Assembly (NCBI RefSeq): GCF_009718825.1
Contig: NZ_WNHB01000001.1
Location: 124,001-188,000, forward strand
DNA: 64,000 nt
Source: Terrilactibacillus tamarindi
GTDB lineage: Bacteria; Bacillota; Bacilli; Bacillales; Sporolactobacillaceae
Direction of reading: 5' to 3'
Program-made: the position numbers and the translations under genes
Part shown: in pieces, positions 37,692 through 46,796 of the stretch
Position numbering within the stretch: the stretch's first letter is position 1
Layout of the letters: the number at the start of each line of letters is the position of its first letter
The notes under the pieces: model-generated
Databases searched by the model: none
Told to the model about the DNA's origin: nothing
The model's input: only the letters and a program-made list of their open reading frames with translations

Positions 37692-39125
37692 ATGACAAAC
37701 TATTCTTTACTAAACTATATAAATGGGGAATGGACCGGCGAAGACTTAAAAAAAATCGAGGTGGTTAATCCGGCAACGGGTGAAAAAATTGGCTCAGTTC
37801 CATCTGCAGGAAAAGAAGAAGCCTTAGCAGCGATCAAAGGGGCAAATGCTGCTTTTCGTTCTTGGTCCGCACTTCCCGCAATTAAAAGAGCAGACTATTT
37901 ATTCAAATTGCAAGAGATTATGCTTGATCGACAAGAGGAATTAGCTAAAATCATGACGCTGGAAAATGGAAAACCACTAAAAGAAGCAAGAGGTGAAGTT
38001 CTATATGCCACGTCATTTTTACAATGGTTTGGTGAAGAAGCGAGACGAATCTATGGACGAACCATACCAGGAAAAACAGAAAATCATCGAATGTCAGTCA
38101 TAAAACAACCCGTTGGCGTCGTTGCAGCGATTACACCTTGGAATTTTCCAGCTGCCATGATTACACGTAAGATGGCTCCTGCCTTGGCAGCGGGATGCAC
38201 CTTTATTGTGAAACCATCTGAACTGACCCCTTTATCGGCCTTGAAAATTGCTGAGTGTTGTGAGGAGGCGGGAATTCCAAAAGGCGTATTTAATGTTGTA
38301 TGCGGAGATCCTAAGGGGATTGGGGAAGCGTTTATGACGGAAGATGTTGTGAGAAAAATTACATTTACAGGATCCACTGCAGTTGGTAAATTACTACTAA
38401 GACAAAGTGCTGATGGCGTTAAAAAAGCATCGATGGAACTCGGGGGTCATGCTCCATTCATTGTTTGTGACGATGCAGATGTCGATCTAGCAGTCGAAAA
38501 TATTGTTGCGGCGAAGTTCCGAAATAGTGGACAAGTGTGTGTATCACCAAACCGATTGTATGTGCAATCTAGCATTTATGAGTCCTTCATTTCGAAATTT
38601 GCTGAGAAAGCAAAGTCATTAAAAGTCGGTAACGGTTTAGAAGAAGATGTGAATGTTGGCCCTCTTATTGAGAAAAAGGGCTATGAAAAGGTCGAACATC
38701 AAGTTCATGACGCTATTGAAAAAGGAGCGACATGTGTTCTAGGTGGAAAAGGAAGAGCAGAAAATGGGGCTTATTTTTATCAACCTACCATCCTTAAAGA
38801 TGTTACAAGCGATATGGAAATTATGAATATTGAAACCTTTGGCCCTGTAGCACCTATTCAAAAGTTTGAGACCATTGATGAAGCGCTTGAGCTTGCTAAT
38901 GATACACCATTTGGTCTTGCGGCTTATTTCTTTACTACGAATGTTTCGACCGGAACCAAGCTATCTGAGGGACTCGATTATGGAATCGTCGGATGGAATG
39001 ATGCTCTTCCTTCAACTGCTGAAGCGCCTTTTGGGGGGATTAAACATAGCGGTCTAGGTTCTGAAGGAGGAACGGAAGGGATCGAAGAGTATCTTGAAAC
39101 AAAATACATTTCGATGAAAATCTAA
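37692..39125 (+). CDS. gabD: NAD(P)-dependent succinate-semialdehyde dehydrogenase-like ALDH
   Basis: This 477-residue aldehyde dehydrogenase has the NAD(P) and active-site motifs ITPWNFPAAMITRK near 144, TFTGSTAVGK near 223, catalytic Glu in MELGGHAPFIV near 247 and catalytic Cys in RNSGQVCVSPNR near 281. The last block, EAPFGGIKHSGLGSEGGTEG, fits GabD-type enzymes. The closest subfamily is succinate-semialdehyde or glutarate-semialdehyde dehydrogenase, and no gabT is adjacent, so substrate remains inferred. ATG 37692 has GGGAGG just upstream. Confidence 0.85.
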   Translation: MTNYSLLNYINGEWTGEDLKKIEVVNPATGEKIGSVPSAGKEEALAAIKGANAAFRSWSALPAIKRADYLFKLQEIMLDRQEELAKIMTLENGKPLKEARGEVLYATSFLQWFGEEARRIYGRTIPGKTENHRMSVIKQPVGVVAAITPWNFPAAMITRKMAPALAAGCTFIVKPSELTPLSALKIAECCEEAGIPKGVFNVVCGDPKGIGEAFMTEDVVRKITFTGSTAVGKLLLRQSADGVKKASMELGGHAPFIVCDDADVDLAVENIVAAKFRNSGQVCVSPNRLYVQSSIYESFISKFAEKAKSLKVGNGLEEDVNVGPLIEKKGYEKVEHQVHDAIEKGATCVLGGKGRAENGAYFYQPTILKDVTSDMEIMNIETFGPVAPIQKFETIDEALELANDTPFGLAAYFFTTNVSTGTKLSEGLDYGIVGWNDALPSTAEAPFGGIKHSGLGSEGGTEGIEEYLETKYISMKI

Positions 39126-39144
39126 GAGAATACTGATTAATCAA

Positions 39145-39181
39145 AATAAACTTAGATGCCATGACATCTAAGTTTATTTTT
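39145..39181 (+). terminator. Terminator after gabD
   Basis: AATAAACTTAGATG / CATCTAAGTTTATT is a 14-bp stem followed by TTTTATT. Confidence 0.8.
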
Positions 39182-39313
39182 ATTACACTAGATTGGATTT
39201 AGAAGTTTCAAAACTATAAGTTAGATGGTATTATAAAATGAACAAAGATAGTCCATGATATGGGTAGTAATTATTGGCAAGGATCTATAACTACATAATA
39301 AGGAGTTTTTGGT

Positions 39314-40651
39314 TTGTCTTTATATCATAAAAAGATTCCTAAGATATTTAAATTAAATCCCTTTCAATTTCTTGTCTTACTTTTCCTCAGTTTAATCACG
39401 GCTGGTGCAATTCTTTTGAAACTCCCTTTTTCCACATATCATTCTATTTCATGGATTGATTCATTTTTTATTGCTACATCAGCCGCAACTGTAACTGGGC
39501 TTGTTACCGTTGATCCAGCCTCTAGTTTTACGCTTTTTGGCAAACTAGTTATTATGTTTTTAATTCAACTTGGTGGTTTAGGAATTATGTCTTTTGCGAT
39601 TTTTTTTATCATGTTATTAGGAAAAAAAATAAGCATCAAAGAACGTCAAATTATGAAAGAAGCATTGAATCAACCTTCTATTGGTGGAGTGATCCGTCTC
39701 GTTAGAAATCTCATTATTTTTTCAATCATCATTGAATTGACAGGTAGCGTTATATTATCTTTTCGTTTTGTTCCTGAATTAGGTTGGACAAAAGGCGGAT
39801 TTTATAGTTTGTTTCATTCGATCAGTGCTTTCAATAACGCTGGATTCGCATTGTGGTCAAACGGTTTGTCTGATTTCGTTGGTGATCCCATCGTAAATTT
39901 AGCCATAACGTTTTTAATTATCACAGGCGGTATAGGTTTTACAGTGTTGAGTGATATCTGGGATAAAAGGAAATATAAAAAATTGACATTGCACTCAAAA
40001 GTGATGTTGGTTGGTACACTGGTTGTTAACTTAGTTGCCATTTTCACAATATATTTCCTCGAATGTCATAACGTAAAGACTTTGGGAGCATTATCTTCAA
40101 CTGATAAGATATGGGCAGCTTATTTTCAAGGTATTTCTCCAAGAACAGCTGGTTTTAATACCATTGATATGACGAAGCTAGAGCCTTCAACGGCTCTTTT
40201 TACCATTCTATTAATGTTTATTGGAGCTGGGAGTACATCAACCGGGGGTGGCATCAAGTTAACCACTTTTTTTGTCATTCTATTTGCAGTTGTATCTCTT
40301 CTCAGGGGAAATGAAGATGTTGTAATAGGGAAACGTAGGCTCAGTCATGACAAAATTACTCGTTCATTAGCTATTTCCTTTTTTTCGATCATTTTTATAT
40401 TTATTTCATTATTTATATTGACCATTACAGAAAAAGCATCGTTTTTATCTATTCTATTTGAAATTGTGTCAGCGTTTGGGACAGTGGGTCTATCCATGGG
40501 GATTACAAGTCATTTGTCTTTGATTGGGAAGTTTGTCATTATAGTGATGATGATATTCGGAAAGATTGGTCCTATATCACTTGTTTTTTTTATAACGAAA
40601 TCAAAGCAAAAACATTTCCACTACCCAGATGCAAAAATATTTATTGGTTAA
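39314..40651 (+). CDS. ktrB: Potassium uptake channel subunit, KtrB/TrkH family
   Basis: The protein has 445 residues and about ten membrane segments, with four P-loop repeats carrying selectivity-filter Gly: TSAATVTGLV near 51, ISAFNNAGF near 170, SPRTAGFNT near 277 and VSAFGTVGLS near 386. KtrB/KtrD forms a Na+-dependent K+ channel gated by a cytoplasmic KtrA/KtrC RCK ring, not in this window. The start is TTG behind AAGGAG. A small protein gene follows 25 nt downstream. The absence of a linked ktrA is like the ktrD locus of B. subtilis. Confidence 0.9.
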   Translation: MSLYHKKIPKIFKLNPFQFLVLLFLSLITAGAILLKLPFSTYHSISWIDSFFIATSAATVTGLVTVDPASSFTLFGKLVIMFLIQLGGLGIMSFAIFFIMLLGKKISIKERQIMKEALNQPSIGGVIRLVRNLIIFSIIIELTGSVILSFRFVPELGWTKGGFYSLFHSISAFNNAGFALWSNGLSDFVGDPIVNLAITFLIITGGIGFTVLSDIWDKRKYKKLTLHSKVMLVGTLVVNLVAIFTIYFLECHNVKTLGALSSTDKIWAAYFQGISPRTAGFNTIDMTKLEPSTALFTILLMFIGAGSTSTGGGIKLTTFFVILFAVVSLLRGNEDVVIGKRRLSHDKITRSLAISFFSIIFIFISLFILTITEKASFLSILFEIVSAFGTVGLSMGITSHLSLIGKFVIIVMMIFGKIGPISLVFFITKSKQKHFHYPDAKIFIG

Positions 40652-40676
40652 AATGCTATAAAAAAGGGTGTTTGAA

Positions 40677-40958
40677 TTGAAAAATTTAAATTATGAAATC
40701 GATCATTCAATGATTGATCTAGAAGAAAGTCAAAACAAGGATGATATCGAATTCCTTATTCACTTAAAAACAGAGGAATCAATAAAGAGAATGCGCAACA
40801 TACGTGAATTTTACGAGAGTGACAAAGTATACACGGATATTTACTTTTATCCGCATGCAAATCATCAATATAAAGTTATCGTAAAATATGAAGGATATGT
40901 TCCATTTTTGGTTAAAATGTTTCAATTTAAATTATTAAAATCTGTTTCGTGGAAATAG
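40677..40958 (+). CDS. Small conserved-looking protein after ktrB, unknown
   Basis: The ORF encodes about 93 residues starting at TTG 40677, 6 nt behind AAAGGGTG. A frame extending to GTG 40668 would swallow that site. The protein is acidic in the N-terminal half and aromatic/basic in the C-terminal half, with no membrane segment or known motif. The 25-nt spacing after ktrB suggests cotranscription and perhaps a role with the channel, but that is inference. It ends just before an R2 repeat copy. Confidence 0.55.
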   Translation: MKNLNYEIDHSMIDLEESQNKDDIEFLIHLKTEESIKRMRNIREFYESDKVYTDIYFYPHANHQYKVIVKYEGYVPFLVKMFQFKLLKSVSWK

Positions 40959-40967
40959 ATAAAGTGA

Positions 40968-41077
40968 TTTATCCCGCCTTAACGGCAAGTAAAGACCCCC
41001 ACCTCAAGCTTCTGAGTATTCAAAGAAGATAGGTGGGGGATGAAGGAAACCCCCCACTGATGGAAGCTTCACTTTAT
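40968..41077 (+). repeat. R2-family repeat, copy c (110-bp internal-deletion derivative)
   Basis: It shares both ends of R2 but lacks about 48 bp between two GTGGGGGAT direct repeats of the full-length form. The deletion fits slippage or recombination between those direct repeats. It lies between the small gene and the leader of the ion transporter. Confidence 0.85.
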
Positions 41078-41089
41078 TAATTTTGTGAC

Positions 41090-41170
41090 TATGCTATACT
41101 ATAAAAAGAATCGAATAGTATGGTTTATAGGAGGAGTCTGTCACAGATAGGCGACCTCTCTTTTTTTTAC
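41090..41170 (+). promoter_or_regulatory. Leader RNA motif before the NhaD-type transporter (candidate Na+/cation-responsive switch)
   Basis: A TATACT -10 candidate (about 41093) is followed by GGAGGAGTCTGTCACAG at 41130 and GGCGACCTCTC with an eight-T run (41161-41168). The same motif, GGAGGAG-CTG-CAC-G--AGGC--CCTCT, recurs upstream of the antiporter at 43300. The hairpin plus T run could itself be an attenuator. The size and the gene association resemble the DUF1646-type Na+ riboswitch, but I cannot confirm this without a covariance model. Confidence 0.45.
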
Positions 41171-41224
41171 TATCGATTTAAGGAAGACATTATATAATAA
41201 AAAAATAGAAAGGAAATGAAAGTT

Positions 41225-42505
41225 TTGGGAAATGAAGCATTCGTGGCATTAATTGTGTTTTTACTTACATATGCCTTTATTATTTCAGAAAAAATACACC
41301 GAACGATAGTAGCCATGCTGGGCGCAGTCTTGATGATCGTTTTTGGAATCGTTGATCAAGAAACAGCCATCCATCATATTGACTTTAACACATTAGGTTT
41401 ACTCATTGGGATGATGATCATCGTTTCAATAACGGCTGAAACAGGCGTCTTTAGGTTTATCGCTATTTGGGCAGCTAAAAAAGTTCGTGGTAGACCGATT
41501 GCATTACTCGTCGTATTTTCGTTAATTACAGCTGTAGGTTCATCATTTTTAGATAATGTCACAACGGTGTTACTTATCGTACCCGTCACATTTAGTATTG
41601 CGCGTGAATTAAATGTGTCTCCAATTCCCTATTTAATGAGCGAAATATTTATGTCCAATATTGGGGGTACAGCGACCATGATTGGTGATCCACCAAACAT
41701 CATGATCGGAAGCGCAGTTAAATCGCTTAGTTTCATGGATTTTATAATTAACTTGACACCAGTCATTCTATTGGTTATGGTCGTCGTACTTCTATTTTTG
41801 GTCTTACTCTTTCGTAAACAATTACATGCAAGTGAGGATGTTAGGAAAAGAATACAGGAATTAAACGAAAAAGAAGAAATAACGGATAAGAAATTGTTAA
41901 TCAAATCATTATTAGTCCTATTTTTAACGATAGTAGGATTTTTCCTTCATCAATCGTTTTCACTTGAAACGGCAACAATCGCTTTATCTGGCGCCTTTGT
42001 TTTATTGCTCATAACAGGAGAGAGTTATTTAGAATTTGTGTTTAATCGAATTGAATGGACAACCATTTTCTTCTTTGTTGGGTTATTTGTTTTAGTTTCG
42101 GGTTTAGTTGAAACAGGGTTAATAGCTAAGGTAGCTTCGTTCGCTTTAAAAATTACAGGTGGCGATATAACAACGACGTCCTTTCTCATTCTTTGGTTAA
42201 GCGCTTTTGCTTCATCTATTATTGACAATATTCCATTTGTTGCAACAATGATACCACTAATTAAAGATATGGGAGAAATGGGAATTAACAACTTAGAACC
42301 TTTATGGTGGAGTCTTTCCCTTGGTGCTTGTCTAGGTGGAAATGGTTTGTTAATTGGGGCGAGTGCAAATCTTATTGTAGCCGGTCTTTCCGGAAAAGAA
42401 GGATATCCAATTTCATTTGTCCAATTTATGAAAATTGGGATACCTGTTATGATCATTTCCGTCCTCATTTCAATGATTTATATTTATTTAAGATATTTAA
42501 TTTAG
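41225..42505 (+). CDS. ArsB/NhaD-superfamily ion transporter
   Basis: The protein has 426 residues and about 11 membrane helices. The duplicated IT-superfamily signatures GSSFLDNVTTVLLIVPV (near 100) and SSIIDNIPFVATMIP (near 334) are present, as are GDPPNIMIGSA (near 157) and LGACLGGNGLLIGASANLI (near 367). The fold is shared by NhaD Na+/H+ antiporters, ArsB and P-protein; the leader-RNA motif and the neighbouring antiporter favour Na+ export. TTG 41225 gives a 9-nt spacing to AAAGGA; ATG 41216 would have almost none. Confidence 0.75.
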   Translation: MGNEAFVALIVFLLTYAFIISEKIHRTIVAMLGAVLMIVFGIVDQETAIHHIDFNTLGLLIGMMIIVSITAETGVFRFIAIWAAKKVRGRPIALLVVFSLITAVGSSFLDNVTTVLLIVPVTFSIARELNVSPIPYLMSEIFMSNIGGTATMIGDPPNIMIGSAVKSLSFMDFIINLTPVILLVMVVVLLFLVLLFRKQLHASEDVRKRIQELNEKEEITDKKLLIKSLLVLFLTIVGFFLHQSFSLETATIALSGAFVLLLITGESYLEFVFNRIEWTTIFFFVGLFVLVSGLVETGLIAKVASFALKITGGDITTTSFLILWLSAFASSIIDNIPFVATMIPLIKDMGEMGINNLEPLWWSLSLGACLGGNGLLIGASANLIVAGLSGKEGYPISFVQFMKIGIPVMIISVLISMIYIYLRYLI

Positions 42506-42533
42506 TGTTTCGTAACATCATCTTAAAATACGT

Positions 42534-42675
42534 GTTCAAAAAGGTGACAAACTAGAAGCAAGAAGATCAAGGCGGCGCCGTTTTGAGGACCGGAATGTAG
42601 GTTTTTACTACATGAGGACCGAAAAAACAAGCCAACGCCGAGATTCGTAGCTTATCGTTTGGTGACTTTTTGAAC
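42534..42675 (+). repeat. R1-family palindromic repeat, copy c (142 bp)
   Basis: The ends GTTCAAAAAGGTGACAAA and TTTGGTGACTTTTTGAAC, plus the GAGGACCGGAATGTAGG core, are nearly identical to copy a in opposite orientation. It lies 28 nt after the transporter stop and 26 nt before yisL. Confidence 0.88.
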
Positions 42676-42700
42676 ATCTTCTAAAAGGGAGAGTGGGTAA

Positions 42701-43051
42701 ATGGTATACATACACGTAGCATCCTGGACAATTCTTTTAATTTTATTCTTTTTTGGTTTCGTGTTAACTACATTAGAAGTCACACAAGGAAAGAAGATTG
42801 TTCATCTTTTGACAAGAATTTTTTATATCGTTGTTTTTTTAACCGGATTACATTTGGTCACTAACTATGGAATGGATAAACATGACTGGGTATGGCCGAT
42901 AATAAAAATGTGTTTTGGTTTACTTGTCATATTATCAATAGAAGGTATTCTAGTAAGACTTAGGAAGCAAAAAAGAACAAGCGTTTACTGGGTTATATTT
43001 GCAGTTGGCTTAACAGGAACCTTTGGAATTGGGTATGGTATTTTAAACTAA
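42701..43051 (+). CDS. yisL: YisL-family membrane protein (DUF1516)
   Basis: The protein has 116 residues with four membrane helices (about 5-25, 34-57, 67-87 and 95-115). Sequence runs such as HVASWTILLILFFF, HLLTRIFYIVVFLTGL and WPIIKMCFGLLVI match Bacillus YisL/DUF1516. AAAGGGAGAG precedes the ATG. In B. subtilis yisL lies near asnO, and an asnO-like gene is 1.7 kb downstream here, so the local order is partly conserved. Function unknown. Confidence 0.85.
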   Translation: MVYIHVASWTILLILFFFGFVLTTLEVTQGKKIVHLLTRIFYIVVFLTGLHLVTNYGMDKHDWVWPIIKMCFGLLVILSIEGILVRLRKQKRTSVYWVIFAVGLTGTFGIGYGILN

Positions 43052-43116
43052 AGCATGTGTCAAATTTTTGTGGTAAATATTTTTATTGATTTATTGAAGA
43101 ATAATATGTTACAATA

Positions 43117-43215
43117 ACATCAAATGAATATGGGAAAACACACGGAGGAGCCTGCCACTGCAGGCCCCTCTTTGTCTTTTTTGAGATAAGGAATGGGGAA
43201 CCTTATCTCTTTTTT
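43117..43215 (+). promoter_or_regulatory. Leader RNA with terminator before the CPA2 antiporter (candidate Na+/cation riboswitch)
   Basis: CGGAGGAGCCTGCCACTGCA followed by GGCCCCTC lies at 43143-43170. An intrinsic terminator (GAGATAAGG / CCTTATCTC plus six T) follows at 43183-43215. The upstream motif matches the one at 41130. A promoter TTGATT-18-TACAAT (43086-43115) fits a short 5' leader. This is the layout of a transcription-attenuating riboswitch; the ligand is inferred from the antiporter gene it precedes. Confidence 0.5.
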
Positions 43216-43299
43216 AATGGTTAAATATTTCCATTTTCTTGACAGTTGTATATTAAGGAACGTGTAATGGAAAATAAAATCTAGAAAAGAGGAGATACC

Positions 43300-44448
43300 A
43301 TGCACATTATTTTAGAATTAGCCATTGTTATTATCGCAACCAAAATGGCAGGGGATCTGACAGTCCGCTTAGGTCAACCTGCCGTTCTAGGTAAACTTAT
43401 TGTCGGAATCTTGATTGGGCCTGCAATATTAGGTTGGATCCATGATTCCCATGTCATTGAAGTATTTAGTGAGATAGGTGTAATCTTACTCATGTTTATT
43501 GCCGGTTTAGAGACAAATCTAGAGGGATTAAAGAAAAATATTAAATCTTCGACCGCAGTAGCGGTTGGAGGCATCGTTTTTCCTCTTGTATTTGGTTATT
43601 TAGCTGGTATATCACTTGGAATGGATCAGGATAAGGCGGTCTTTTTAGGACTAATCTTATCAGCTACTTCAGTCAGCATTTCTGTCCAGACTTTAAAAGA
43701 AATGGGACAGTTGCAAACTAAGGCAAGCACAACATTACTTGGCGCAGCTGTTCTTGACGATATTATAGTTGTTGTACTACTGGCCTTTTCAATGAGTCTT
43801 TTTGGCGGATCGGATGTTAATTTAGGTCTTGTTATCGGAGAAAAAATCCTATTCTTTGGGTCCATTATTCTCATCTCTTGGAAAGGGATTCCTTTGTTGA
43901 TGCGTTTGCTGAGCCTATTAAAAATAACCGAACCCGTCATTAGTGCAGGACTCGTTGTTTGTCTCTTCTCTGCCTATTATGCTGAACTCCTCGGAGTAGC
44001 GGGGATTATTGGAAGTTTTATTGGGGGAATTGCGATTAGCCAAACATCTTTTAAAGAAGAAGTTGATCGTAAAATAGAACCGATTGCTTATACTCTCTTT
44101 GTTCCTGTGTTTTTTGTAAGTATTGGGCTTAAAGTTTCGTTTTCAGGTATAGGTGAACATTTGTGGTTTCTCATTGGTATGACGTTATTAGCGATTATGA
44201 CCAAGTTTGTTGGTTCTGGATTAGGAGCTCGAATGACAGGTTATGACAGACGTTCATCCATTGGTATCGGCGCAGGAATGATCTCCCGAGGAGAAGTAGC
44301 CCTAATTATCGCTTCTATAGGGTTAGATTCAAAATTATTAAGTCAAGCTTACTATACACCACTCATTATTGTTATTATTTTAACAACACTTATTACACCA
44401 CCTTTACTAAAAGCAATTATTGGTGAGAAACAGCAGCAGGCAGCCTAA
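43300..44448 (+). CDS. CPA2-family cation:proton antiporter (NapA/GerN-like)
   Basis: The protein has 382 residues and about 12 helices. CPA2 hallmarks are LGQPAVLGKLIVGILIGP near 24-41, the ion-binding aspartates in AVLDDIIVVVLLAFS near 150, and the GIGAGMISRGEVALII block near 326. No C-terminal TrkA-N/RCK domain is present, unlike KefB/KefC. It most likely exchanges Na+ or K+ for H+. GAGGAGATA precedes the ATG. It sits behind a leader RNA with terminator, so it is probably ligand- or ion-controlled. Confidence 0.87.
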   Translation: MHIILELAIVIIATKMAGDLTVRLGQPAVLGKLIVGILIGPAILGWIHDSHVIEVFSEIGVILLMFIAGLETNLEGLKKNIKSSTAVAVGGIVFPLVFGYLAGISLGMDQDKAVFLGLILSATSVSISVQTLKEMGQLQTKASTTLLGAAVLDDIIVVVLLAFSMSLFGGSDVNLGLVIGEKILFFGSIILISWKGIPLLMRLLSLLKITEPVISAGLVVCLFSAYYAELLGVAGIIGSFIGGIAISQTSFKEEVDRKIEPIAYTLFVPVFFVSIGLKVSFSGIGEHLWFLIGMTLLAIMTKFVGSGLGARMTGYDRRSSIGIGAGMISRGEVALIIASIGLDSKLLSQAYYTPLIIVIILTTLITPPLLKAIIGEKQQQAA

Positions 44449-44454
44449 AAACAG

Positions 44455-44545
44455 ACAGTTAGGCCTCAACAGAAGTTCACTAGGTTTACTAACTATCAGA
44501 GGGGTAAAGAAAGAAACCCACTGATTCAAATTTCGCTTTTAGATT
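44455..44545 (+). repeat. Decayed R2-like repeat
   Basis: The segment ACTATCAGAGGGG...CCCACTGATTC and TTTCGCTTTTAGA can be aligned with the right hairpin and end of R2 (CATCAGTGGGGG ... CCCACTGATGG, TTTCACTTTAT) with many mismatches. I regard it as a probable old copy. Confidence 0.4.
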
Positions 44546-44552
44546 CGATATA

Positions 44553-44605
44553 ACACATGTAAAATGACATCAAATTATTGATGTCACTGACATGTGTTTT
44601 TATTT
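44553..44605 (+). terminator. Terminator after the CPA2 antiporter
   Basis: A nested hairpin: the outer arms ACACATGT / ACATGTGT enclose an inner stem TGACATCA / TGATGTCA, followed by TTTTTATTT. It is about 105 nt after the stop. Confidence 0.75.
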
Positions 44606-44790
44606 GTAGATATTCAGCAGATAATTTAGCACGTAAACAGGCACTTCTTCATATGTTAAAAAAGTAGGCAAATAACGTATAAGATAACGAGATAAATAAC
44701 CTTCACCTTCAGACTTTTAAACTTTTTTAAGGGCGTTTAGAGTAAAGTGAGTGAAGTATAGACTTTTGACATCAAGAGAGGATGACCACG

Positions 44791-46641
44791 ATGTGCGGAA
44801 TTACAGGTTGGATTGATTGGCACAAAGATTTGACAGGTGAACATGACACCATCCATCGAATGGCGAAATCTATTGAACACCGAGGCCCAGATGATTTAAA
44901 TACGTGGCTGTCACCACATGCCGCTCTTGGGCATGCAAGACTTGTTGTAGTTGATCCAGCAGGTGGATGTCAACCTATGCATAGAAGAGAACATGGAAGT
45001 ACTTATTCTTTAGTTTATAATGGTGAACTTTATAACACGGAAGAAATTCGTCACGCTTTAATAGAAAAAGGATACACGTTTAAAGGACATTCTGATACAG
45101 AAGTGCTATTAACCGCGTACATTGAATGGGGCGAAACTTGTTTAGAAAAATTTAATGGAATTTATGCATTTGCCATTTGGGACGAAGGAAAGCAAAAATT
45201 ATTTGCTGCTCGTGACCGTTTAGGTGTGAAACCTTTTTTCTATTATGAATCGAATGGAACATTTCTTTTTGGTTCAGAAATCAAAGCTATTTTTGCACAC
45301 AAAAGCATTCAACCAGCGGTATCAAGAGAAGGACTCTTAGAGATTTTTGGATTAGGACCTTCCAAGACACCAGGACATGGGATATTTGAAGGCATACATG
45401 ACTTAAAACCAGCACATGCCTTGACATACACAAAAGACGGTCTGAAAATATGGCGTTATTGGAATGTAAAAAGTGATATTCATACGGACAGTGTCGACGA
45501 AACAGTGGAAAAAATACATGAGTTATTTCTTGATGGTGTAAATAGACAAATGTATGCAGATGTCCCCGTTGCGACTTTTCTTTCAGGCGGCGTTGACTCA
45601 AGTGCGATTTCTTCTATAGCTTCTTTATATAATAAAAATAATCATAAAGGCGTATTAGATACGTATTCCATTGATTATCAAGATAATGAAAAATATTTTA
45701 CCGCAAGTAAATTCTTACCAAATTCCGATGCACCGTATATTCAAAAGGTCGTCAATTATCTCGGATCCAACCATCATGACTTAATTATTTCAACGGAGGA
45801 ACTGGTTGAACACTTAAAAGAAGCGATTAAATTTCGGGATACGCCAGGCTATGCAGACATTGATTCATCCCTTTTGTGGCTTTGCAAAGAAATCAAGAAA
45901 GATGCGACGGTTGCTTTATCTGGAGAATGCGCTGACGAAATATTTGGTGGATATCCTTGGTTCCATAGTCCTGAAACATCTTCAAAAGAAGGATTTCCAT
46001 GGATGAGGTCAACGGAAGAAAGACAAACCTTGTTAAACGACAAATGGAGCAGTCGATTAAATTTAAAAGGCTATATGCAAGAGAGGTATAATGAAACGGT
46101 TAAAGAAACACCCAAATTAGCAGGAGAAACGGGTGTCGATGCCAAACGTCGTGAACTTTTTTATTTAAACATGAATTGGTTTATGACCGCTTTACTTGAT
46201 CGTAAAGATCGTATGAGCATGGGATGTGGCCTTGAAGTCCGTGTACCGTTTGCCGATCATCGTTTAGTGGAATATCTCTGGAATGTGCCTTGGGATATGA
46301 AAATGTTAGATGGACGTGAAAAAGGTATCTTAAGAAAAGCATTAGAAGGATTACTACCTAATGAAGTCCTCTACCGTAAAAAAAGTCCTTATCCTAAAAC
46401 ATTTAATCCATCTTACACAAAAGCTGTATCTACTTGGCTTCAGTCAATTATTGATCAACCGTCTTCGCCTATATTAGAATTAATTGATAAAAGACGGGTG
46501 CAAGATATTATTGATACACAAGGATCAGCATTCAAAGTACCTTGGTTCGGTCAATTAATGACAGGTCCACAACTTATTGCTCATCTCGCGCAAATCAACT
46601 ATTGGTTAGAAACATATGATGTTCAAATTATTGAAAGTTAA
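44791..46641 (+). CDS. asnO: Asparagine synthase (glutamine-hydrolysing)
   Basis: The enzyme makes asparagine from aspartate, glutamine and ATP. In 616 residues, ATG 44791 gives MCGITGW so that the catalytic Cys becomes residue 1 after Met removal; the frame from 44782 would bury it. The glutaminase domain runs to about 200, and the ATP-PP loop FLSGGVDSSA lies near 266. VEYLWNVPWDMK and KSPYPKT fit the AsnO-type (about 614-residue) enzymes, which in B. subtilis are linked to sporulation. It is monocistronic with a terminator. Confidence 0.92.
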   Translation: MCGITGWIDWHKDLTGEHDTIHRMAKSIEHRGPDDLNTWLSPHAALGHARLVVVDPAGGCQPMHRREHGSTYSLVYNGELYNTEEIRHALIEKGYTFKGHSDTEVLLTAYIEWGETCLEKFNGIYAFAIWDEGKQKLFAARDRLGVKPFFYYESNGTFLFGSEIKAIFAHKSIQPAVSREGLLEIFGLGPSKTPGHGIFEGIHDLKPAHALTYTKDGLKIWRYWNVKSDIHTDSVDETVEKIHELFLDGVNRQMYADVPVATFLSGGVDSSAISSIASLYNKNNHKGVLDTYSIDYQDNEKYFTASKFLPNSDAPYIQKVVNYLGSNHHDLIISTEELVEHLKEAIKFRDTPGYADIDSSLLWLCKEIKKDATVALSGECADEIFGGYPWFHSPETSSKEGFPWMRSTEERQTLLNDKWSSRLNLKGYMQERYNETVKETPKLAGETGVDAKRRELFYLNMNWFMTALLDRKDRMSMGCGLEVRVPFADHRLVEYLWNVPWDMKMLDGREKGILRKALEGLLPNEVLYRKKSPYPKTFNPSYTKAVSTWLQSIIDQPSSPILELIDKRRVQDIIDTQGSAFKVPWFGQLMTGPQLIAHLAQINYWLETYDVQIIES

Positions 46642-46666
46642 AAAGTGCCTATGAGGCGCTTTTTTT
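46641..46666 (+). terminator. Terminator after asnO
   Basis: AAAAAGTGCC / GGCGCTTTTTTT around TATGA follows the asnO stop immediately. Confidence 0.75.
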
Positions 46667-46796
46667 ATGGGTTTATTTATAATGGTAAATTTCCTATCAC
46701 GAACTGAGACGATTTCCTGTTAAACACTCGTCGTCATTCATCTATATTTTTCGTTGTCGATCTTGAAAACGTTAAACAAGTTTTCCAATGAAAAAA

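Noticed and set aside
46756-46780. cre (CcpA) site near TTGAAAACGTTAAACAA
   Set aside because: The right half is one base out of register with the consensus, so it does not meet the pattern.
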